Below, piece after piece: positions 58,660-64,000 of a DNA stretch of 64,000 nt. Both the position numbers and the translations under genes were made by a program. The stretch's first letter is position 1. Each line of letters starts with the position of its first letter. The notes beneath the pieces are model-generated. The model searched no databases and was not told the DNA's origin. It was given only the letters and a program-made list of their open reading frames with translations. Source of the DNA: Streptomyces netropsis (GTDB lineage: Bacteria; Actinomycetota; Actinomycetes; Streptomycetales; Streptomycetaceae); the NCBI RefSeq assembly GCF_014203545.1, contig NZ_JACHJG010000008.1, positions 239,934-303,933 on the forward strand, written 5' to 3'.

Positions 58660-61600
58660 CGGCCGCCTCCGATCTCGATCGCGAGCCGGCCGTTCTCCGG
58701 CCGGTCCGGGTCGTTGTCGCATTGGGCGATCTCCAGCGGGCCCAGCCGCAGCACCCCGGCCTCCAGCTCACCGTCGTCGTGGTGGTGGAGCCGGCGCAGC
58801 CGGGTCGCGTGGACGCTCAGCACACCGGGAACCGCGGCGGCCGCGGCGACCAGACGGCTGACGCGGACGGGTTCACCGAAGGTGAGGGCGTCCGGATGGA
58901 AGAAGCCGAACCGTCCGTCGGGCAGGACCCCGGTGCCCAGGACCCGGCGCAGCTCGGCGAGGACGTGCCCGCGCTGGTGGCCGGGGGCGGCGCACACGGC
59001 GAGGGAGATGTCGAGCGGGACCGGGCGGGCCGGGTGGACCACCACGTCGTGGCCGATGCGCCGGTAGCCGTCGAGGACATGGCCGACGGCCTCCAGCAGG
59101 ACGGGGCCGGGCGCGGCGGTGCCGAGCGGGTCGACGGCCACGTGGACCTCCTGGGCGGCGCCGGTCCAGCGGATGTCGGCGGCTGCGCGCTGCACCCCGG
59201 GGACGCGGGCGGCCAGTTCGGCGTAGTCGCCGGCGGTGACGGCGCGCAGCAGCGACCGTTTCGGAGCCAGGGGGGCGAGCTGGCGGACCTCGTCCAGGGA
59301 CTCGGGTCCGGTACCCCCGGCGGCGGGCAGCGGGTTGCGTACCCGGGTGACCTCGCAGGAGCCGGAGCCGCACAGGAGAAGGTGGTTGACGGCCTCGGCA
59401 CCGACATTGCCCGCCGGGCCGTTGCCGACCCGGTAGGCGATCTCCAGCCGGGAGCCGGGCGGCGGCGCGGCGCCGTGCCGGCCGTCGCCGAACCTCAGGG
59501 CGAGCCTGCCGTCGTCCTCCAGCTCGCCGACGAAGTGGCGGTCCCTGCGGCCGCTGGAGAGCAGGTCGCGGCGGGGCAGCCACCTCGCCCGGCGCCCGGT
59601 CCGGGTTCCGTCGGTCCGCTCGCCGACGGCGCTGACGGCCGGCAGGGCGGAGCGGGGATCCTGACCGGTCGCGGCGGCGGGGCCCGCGAGCCGGGGGTCT
59701 GCCGGGTCGAGGCCGTCGGCGTACTCCTCGCCCCAGCTGTGCCGCACCTCCCAGACGGTGCGCCGGTCGAGCACGCCGCCGGCGCGGGCCAGGGCCACGA
59801 GCACCGAGAGGCGGCGCAGCTTGCCCGCGAGCAGCCGCTTGCGGCGGGCGATCAGCTCGCGCAGGGCCTGGGCGGGCCGTTGGCCCAGCTGGAGCCGGTC
59901 GAGGGTGCGGGCGCCGAAGAGGACCGTCAGCTCGGCCGTCTGCTCCTGTGTCAGGTCTTCGCCCTCATGGACCTGGTGCCACAGTTCCTCCAGCCGTACG
60001 CGCATCCGCTCGGGAAGGGTGGCGAGGAGGTCGGCCTGGCCCGCGGCGACATGCGCGGGGGCGGGATAGGGGGTGGCCTGGGTGACGGGCGCGTACGGCA
60101 GTACGGGACGGAACCGTACGGGTGGGCGCGGATAGCCGGTCTGGGCGAGCAGGGTCTCCAGAGCGGCGGCCTGTGCGTCGGCGCCGGGCGGTACGACCTG
60201 CTCCTCGCCGTCGAGGCCGGGGACCAGGTGGATGTCGAGTCCGGCCCGGGCCACGGCCGCCTCGCCCACCAGTTGGTGCAGTTCACGGACGTGGTCGGGC
60301 TCCAGTTGGTGCCCCGAGCGGGTCAGGTCGAGAAGGTCGTGGAGGGCCGCGGCGGGGCCGGTGGTCTCCGCGCGGTCGCCGCAGCCGAAGTCGGGCGGCT
60401 CGCACCCGGCGACGACGACGGGGGCGGGCGGCACGCGAACGCACTCCGGGTCGCCGTCGCAGTGGGTCAGCGAACGGCCGTGGTCGACCAGGACGACGTT
60501 CGCCCGGGCGAGGCTGACATCGGTCAGGAGCGCGCAGTCGGTGCCGCCGCGGCTGGACAGGCACACCGGGAAGGTGAGGGCGTCTGCCGGGGCCCAGGTC
60601 ACCTCCACGACGGGCTGGTCGTAGAGCTCGTCCACGGCAGGGGTGACCGAGGTGAGCCGGACGGCCTGGCGGTGGGCCGGGTCGGCGTCGGCGGGGGCGC
60701 CGGTGCGCGGACCGAGCACCTCCTCGATCAGCAGGACGTCGCCGGGGCTCAGTGCGAGGGCCCGTTCCCGGTCCTCGCCGTCTTCCCCGCCCTCTCCCGT
60801 GTCGCCCCCGCCTTGCCACTCGTCGCGCAGGGTCGCCGCGGTCGCTCCGGCGGGCAGGTAGCACTCCTCGTCGCCCCAGGTCCACAGGCGCACGGCGTTG
60901 TGTTCCGGGCGCAGGTCGAGGTCGCACCGGCCGAGCGGCTCGAAGACCTCCACCAGGGCGTTCTCGGCGATCGTGTCGAGTTCCCCGTCGGGGATCACGG
61001 TGCCCAGGTCCGGTCGTTCCTGCGGCTCGAGTCCGCTGACGTCCACGGCGGCGAACCGGAAGGTGCCGGCCTCCAGCGTCAGACAGCCGTCCACTTCCAG
61101 GGCCACGAACGCGCGGGCGTTGCAGCCATCGTGCATCGGGTAGTCGACGAGCCGGACGTGACGGCGTACGGAGACCCTGCGCCGGGCGGTGTCCAGGTAC
61201 GCCTCCGTGGCCACCGCGTCCTGTTGGTAGCTGATCTGGTCGGCGGTGTGGGCGAGCAGTTCGACGAGCGTCACCCCGAGGTCCGGGACGTGTCGCTCGG
61301 CCCAGTCGGGGGTGGTGAGCGTCATCCGGTCCAGGGCCAGGCGCCGCAGGCTCTCGTAGTCGCGGGCGGTGTAGTCGATGACCGGGCGCGCCCCCGGCTC
61401 CGGCGGGCAGGGCTCCTGGGGGCGGCAGTCGAACGGGGTGGGACAGGAGCCTTCGAAGCCGAACTCGGCCTGGTGGTAGCGCGGGTCGAATCCCCGGTAC
61501 GGCTGCTCGCCCGGCCGCCCGTAGGCGTCGGCCTCGACCACGCCCAGCCGGTAGCGGGAGGTGTCCCCCTTCCTGTCGACGGTGACCAGCATGCGGTCGT

Positions 61601-61850
61601 CGAGCTCAGGGTCCTCCTCCACCTCCACCGTGACCTCGACGGCGCGGATGCCCGTGACACGACGCCCGCCGTCGATGCGTATGTTCTGCGGGCCGATGTG
61701 GCACGGCGAGGGCGCCTTGCCGAGGAAGGTGACGGTGAGGGTACGGCCGTCGTCGCTCACCTCGATCCCGTCGACGCCGTTGAGTTCCGCCCGCCGGACG
61801 TCGTCCCGTCTGCGTTCCGTGGCGCAGTTCCGCGCCGTTGCCCCGCCCAT
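58656..61850 (-). CDS. Baseplate J-like protein, first giant wedge
   Basis: Protein of 1064 aa. I chose the ATG at 61850 (GGGGAG 8 nt upstream, TGATG overlap with the gp25-like gene); GTG 61853 is equally overlapping. Core features: IDYTARDYESLRRLALDRMT, DWAERHVPDLGVTLVELLAH, TADQISYQQDAVATEAYLDT, all typical of gp6-like wedge proteins of Photorhabdus virulence cassette and Streptomyces systems. A later baseplate-J segment (VTAGDYAELAARVPGVQRAA) lies near residue 890. It forms the baseplate together with gp25 and the next gene. Confidence 0.85.
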   Translation of the reverse strand: MGGATARNCATERRRDDVRRAELNGVDGIEVSDDGRTLTVTFLGKAPSPCHIGPQNIRIDGGRRVTGIRAVEVTVEVEEDPELDDRMLVTVDRKGDTSRYRLGVVEADAYGRPGEQPYRGFDPRYHQAEFGFEGSCPTPFDCRPQEPCPPEPGARPVIDYTARDYESLRRLALDRMTLTTPDWAERHVPDLGVTLVELLAHTADQISYQQDAVATEAYLDTARRRVSVRRHVRLVDYPMHDGCNARAFVALEVDGCLTLEAGTFRFAAVDVSGLEPQERPDLGTVIPDGELDTIAENALVEVFEPLGRCDLDLRPEHNAVRLWTWGDEECYLPAGATAATLRDEWQGGGDTGEGGEDGEDRERALALSPGDVLLIEEVLGPRTGAPADADPAHRQAVRLTSVTPAVDELYDQPVVEVTWAPADALTFPVCLSSRGGTDCALLTDVSLARANVVLVDHGRSLTHCDGDPECVRVPPAPVVVAGCEPPDFGCGDRAETTGPAAALHDLLDLTRSGHQLEPDHVRELHQLVGEAAVARAGLDIHLVPGLDGEEQVVPPGADAQAAALETLLAQTGYPRPPVRFRPVLPYAPVTQATPYPAPAHVAAGQADLLATLPERMRVRLEELWHQVHEGEDLTQEQTAELTVLFGARTLDRLQLGQRPAQALRELIARRKRLLAGKLRRLSVLVALARAGGVLDRRTVWEVRHSWGEEYADGLDPADPRLAGPAAATGQDPRSALPAVSAVGERTDGTRTGRRARWLPRRDLLSSGRRDRHFVGELEDDGRLALRFGDGRHGAAPPPGSRLEIAYRVGNGPAGNVGAEAVNHLLLCGSGSCEVTRVRNPLPAAGGTGPESLDEVRQLAPLAPKRSLLRAVTAGDYAELAARVPGVQRAAADIRWTGAAQEVHVAVDPLGTAAPGPVLLEAVGHVLDGYRRIGHDVVVHPARPVPLDISLAVCAAPGHQRGHVLAELRRVLGTGVLPDGRFGFFHPDALTFGEPVRVSRLVAAAAAVPGVLSVHATRLRRLHHHDDGELEAGVLRLGPLEIAQCDNDPDRPENGRLAIEIGGGR

Positions 61851-62269
61851 CACGCCGCTCCCCGTCCTTCGAACTCCTCGACGCGGTGCGAACCGGTCCG
61901 GCGCACCACGTAGACCAGGTGCACCCGCACCACGTTCTCCTCGCTCACCACCTCGAGGGACTCCACCTCGATCACGTCACCGAGCCAGCGCTGCAGGGCC
62001 GCCTGCACGGTCAGCTGGAGCGCGGAGCCCAGCTCGGGGCTGTTCGGCGCGAAGACCAGGTCGAGCAGCCCGCAGCCGAAGTCGGGGCGCATCACGCGCT
62101 CGCCGGGGCTGGTGAACAGCAGTTGCTCGACGAGGTCGCGCACGTGGTCGTCGTATCCGGTGTCCGCGGTACGCCCCCGGCTGCCGATCCGGAACGGGAA
62201 CGCGATGTCGGTCCGGCGCGGCCCCGCCTCGGGCGCCCGCATACCCACCGCCCCGCGCTGCTCGTTCAT
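61850..62269 (-). CDS. gp25-like baseplate protein
   Basis: Protein of 139 aa with the GPW/gp25 fold: DIAFPFRIGSRGRTADTGYD, HVRDLVEQLLFTSPGERVMR, PDFGCGLLDLVFAPNS, SLEVVSEENVVRVHLVYVV. The pattern LLxTxPGERVMRPxFGxGL is diagnostic. gp25 nucleates sheath and wedge assembly in contractile tails. The ATG at 62269 overlaps the preceding gene stop (ATGA). Confidence 0.92.
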   Translation of the reverse strand: MNEQRGAVGMRAPEAGPRRTDIAFPFRIGSRGRTADTGYDDHVRDLVEQLLFTSPGERVMRPDFGCGLLDLVFAPNSPELGSALQLTVQAALQRWLGDVIEVESLEVVSEENVVRVHLVYVVRRTGSHRVEEFEGRGAA

Positions 62270-62598
62270 CGCCCCACCGCCCGCTGCTGGACCACGGAGA
62301 CGTTGGGCGGGCCTTGCGGCGCCTGGTCGGCGGCCAGGCACAGGCCCGTGGAGGAGCGCAGTACGGCCGGCGAGCCGTTGATCCTGATCCGGGTGGAGGG
62401 CGCCACCCAGCGGATCGTCACGCACGGATGCGGCACGTTGGCCACGGTGAACGGGCAGCCGCTGACGGTGTAGAGGTCGGCCACCGAGCCGGCGACATTG
62501 CCACTGACCACGACCCGCGTCTGCGCGGGCAGGATCGTGGCCCGTGCGCCGTGCGGACAGGTCACCGTGGCGTTGACGTGTAAGAGATTCCCGGACAA
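62266..62598 (-). CDS. PAAR-like tip or accessory protein
   Basis: Protein of 110 aa from a TTG start with a GGGGAGGG ribosome site. LHVNATVTCPHGARATILPA, CPFTVANVPHPCVTIRW and IRINGSPAVL resemble the small PAAR-like proteins in contractile injection loci, with a Cys/His-containing turn that could bind a metal at the spike tip. The position between gp5 spike and gp25 genes supports this. It lacks the full PAAR repeat, so an accessory role is possible. Confidence 0.7.
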   Translation of the reverse strand: MSGNLLHVNATVTCPHGARATILPAQTRVVVSGNVAGSVADLYTVSGCPFTVANVPHPCVTIRWVAPSTRIRINGSPAVLRSSTGLCLAADQAPQGPPNVSVVQQRAVGR

Positions 62599-62613
62599 AA
62601 GAACCCTCCCCTC

Positions 62614-63129
62614 TCAGGTCACGCTCAGGGCGTCCTGGTTGATGGTCACGGTCGGGCCGATGAGCGTGATCTTCGCTCCCTGGCCGTTGTCGATGTGGAT
62701 CCCGGAGTCGTTGATCACGATGGAGGCGCCGTTCGCGGACTTGAGCGTGATCCCGGTGACCGGGTCGTCGGAGAGCACGAAAGTCCGCCGGCCCAGCGTC
62801 GTCTGCATGACGTGGTTGGGAGCGCCGGGAAGTCCGGTGAGCGCCTGGGCCGGCAGTTCGCTCTCGTGTCCGTACCAGCAGCCGGACCAGATGGGGTCGC
62901 TGGGGTTGCCCTGCTCGAACTCCATCCACACCCCGGACCCGACCGGGGGCACCGCGTAGTGCCCCATCCCCCGGCCGGCCACCGGGAAGCAGGGCATGGC
63001 CCAGTTGGACGGCGTCTCACCGAGGACGTCCGTCACCAGAGCCGTGATGCGGCCTCTCCGCTCCGGATCGGTGTTGTTCACCACGGTGCCCCGGTACTTG
63101 CCGAGGTAGCGGGTGGGTTCAGTGGCCAT
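62614..63129 (-). CDS. gp5/VgrG-like spike protein
   Basis: Protein of 171 aa. The N-terminal OB fold is visible as YLGKYRGTVVNNTDPERRGR, then MPCFPVAGRGMGHYAVPPVG and WMEFEQGNPSDPIWSGCWYG, the gpV/gp5 pattern. The C-terminal beta-helix (FVLSDDPVTGITLKSANGAS, SGIHIDNGQGAKITL) forms the short needle. It would be the trimeric spike under the hub. The gap to the PAAR-like gene is 15 bp. Confidence 0.9.
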   Translation of the reverse strand: MATEPTRYLGKYRGTVVNNTDPERRGRITALVTDVLGETPSNWAMPCFPVAGRGMGHYAVPPVGSGVWMEFEQGNPSDPIWSGCWYGHESELPAQALTGLPGAPNHVMQTTLGRRTFVLSDDPVTGITLKSANGASIVINDSGIHIDNGQGAKITLIGPTVTINQDALSVT

Positions 63130-63188
63130 GCGTCTGCTCCTGTGCTCCTGCTCTGTCGGGCTCTGACAACTCTTGTGGCCCCTTGCGC

Positions 63189-64000
63189 TTACGGGCGCAC
63201 GACGGGCGTGCGGGAGATCAGTCCCTCGCGGGCGAGGGTGAAGTTCTGTGTGTAGGAGCCTCGTTGGAGGTTGTGGGTGACGCTCTTGACGAAGTAGAGG
63301 CCGTCGTAGGTGATCCCGGCGCCGCGTACGCCGACGAGTTCGCGGGGGCGCAGCACATGGCCGTAGCGGACGACGTCGAGCTGCCCGGACCCCGACACCG
63401 CGTCGGCCGACTCCATGGCCTTGGCGAGGGTCTCGGCCAGGGCCGAACCGGTTTCCTTCTTGGCGGCGTCGTTGACCGTCGTCTTCTTCAGCGCGGGCGC
63501 GGGCTTGAGGGCCAGCGGGGGCCGCAGGATGCTCACTTCGGGGATGGGCAGCAGTGTCGAGATCTTGGTGGCGGGGATCTGCACCCGCGCCCTCGGCTCC
63601 TCGCGGGCGGTGCCGTCGAAGGCGAAGGTGAGCTGGTCGACGTTGGACAGGGCGTCCATGTTCACGTTGAGCGCGTGCTGGGGGATGCCGAGCCGCACTT
63701 CCGGCCCCCAGTAGGCCCGGCTCATACCGGGAACGGGCCCCGGGTCGAGGTAGAACACATAGCCGTTGGCCTTCGCCAGTTCGCTGATGTAGGCGAGGTC
63801 GGTCCCGTTCTGGGCCTCCACGCGGTGTGTCGGCACCGACATCTGCGGGATCAGTTCGGGGACGACCAGCGGGGTGATGCCGTACTGGGCGTACCGGGTC
63901 AGCATCACGGCGACCCGCCCGGCGGGCGACATCGCCGGATAGTCCGTACCGGTCCGGTCCTCCAGGTCCATCAGCACCGTCAGGTCCTCGCCGGTGACGG
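63189..64000 (-). CDS. gpD-like hub protein, 5' end outside the window
   Basis: The visible 270 C-terminal residues include AVMLTRYAQYGITPLVVPEL, the hub segment GTDLAYISELAKANGYVFYL with P-G-P-V-P-G-M-S after it, and the final GLYFVKSVTHNLQRGSYTQN plus FTLAREGL. This is phage late control D / VgrG-core hub of contractile injection systems. The coding frame continues past 64000, so the start is not seen. It caps the inner tube and holds the spike. Confidence 0.88.
   Translation of the reverse strand, partial: VTGEDLTVLMDLEDRTGTDYPAMSPAGRVAVMLTRYAQYGITPLVVPELIPQMSVPTHRVEAQNGTDLAYISELAKANGYVFYLDPGPVPGMSRAYWGPEVRLGIPQHALNVNMDALSNVDQLTFAFDGTAREEPRARVQIPATKISTLLPIPEVSILRPPLALKPAPALKKTTVNDAAKKETGSALAETLAKAMESADAVSGSGQLDVVRYGHVLRPRELVGVRGAGITYDGLYFVKSVTHNLQRGSYTQNFTLAREGLISRTPVVRP

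Noticed and set aside
54019..59067. A 1682-codon plus-strand open frame opposite the baseplate genes
   Set aside because: It is antisense to two genes with clear family motifs, its product is Arg/Gly/Pro-rich without domains, and long antisense frames are normal in very GC-rich DNA.
58722..61913. A 1063-codon plus-strand open frame
   Set aside because: Antisense to the baseplate J-like gene; composition is Gly/Ala/Val/Arg low complexity and no motif is present.

Overview
The window is very GC-rich with strong third-position G/C in the real frames, frequent GTG starts, 4-nt gene overlaps and actinobacterial families throughout (MmyB-type XRE regulator, Fic-type toxin with ParD-like antitoxin, LexA-like 70-aa protein, contractile injection system genes of the Streptomyces type). 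It is best read as a piece of a Streptomyces-like chromosome, probably accessory or arm DNA. It carries many broken genes and insertion-sequence scars (about 0.6-3.2 kb, 5.4-5.6 kb, 9.9-10.6 kb, 20.3-20.6 kb, 29.6-30.5 kb).

Layout. 0.1-11.5 kb: a patchwork of small intact genes (peptidoglycan-binding protein, alpha/beta hydrolase, GtrA-like membrane protein, lipoprotein, class C beta-lactamase-like hydrolase, GT2 glycosyltransferase) mixed with frameshifted genes and transposase remnants (ISKra4, IS630, ISL3), and two sequences resembling decayed type I-E CRISPR repeats near 8.7 kb. 12.2-21.8 kb: secreted and membrane proteins (TolB-like propeller, M48 peptidase, TPR protein, trypsin-like protease), an XRE regulator divergent from an ABM monooxygenase, and a GNAT.

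22.2-29.6 kb: the most unusual locus, a compact biosynthetic-looking cluster. A P450 (broken by one base in a 7-bp homopolymer) is divergent from a run of two consecutive ketosynthase III / acyl carrier protein / alpha/beta-hydrolase triplets, followed by a UDP-glycosyltransferase. Both ketosynthases keep the Cys-His-Asn triad at the same numbering, both ACPs keep the phosphopantetheine serine, and the two hydrolases are visibly paralogous, so the whole triplet looks duplicated. I recognise no described pathway with this order; a glycosylated, possibly P450-oxidised short acyl or polyketide product is an inference.

30.8-45.6 kb: SRAP-domain DNA-protein crosslink protein, a toxin-antitoxin pair with a perfect 16-bp operator, glutaminyl cyclase, a MerR regulator divergent from a two-domain alpha/beta hydrolase with a Cys nucleophile elbow, a cyanate operon (cynR / cynT-cynS-deaminase), a MerR regulator fused to a DnaN-like sliding-clamp region followed by a TPR gene, a cupin, a lysine-rich membrane protein, a secreted protein made of four 36-37-aa repeats, and a TTC38-like protein. 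45.9-49.9 kb: a Baeyer-Villiger-type flavin monooxygenase overlapping a Rieske oxygenase, then a MarR regulator divergent from a hydrolase with three copies of one dyad between them.

50.0-64.0 kb: the baseplate end of an extracellular contractile injection system on the minus strand: gpD-like hub (runs off the window), gp5-like spike, PAAR-like tip, gp25-like protein, two giant baseplate proteins (the second with a LysM-like C-terminal segment), a tail-protein-I-like protein, a DUF6519-like protein and a peptidoglycan amidase. Most of these genes overlap by 1-4 nt. The sheath, tube and ATPase genes would lie beyond the right edge.
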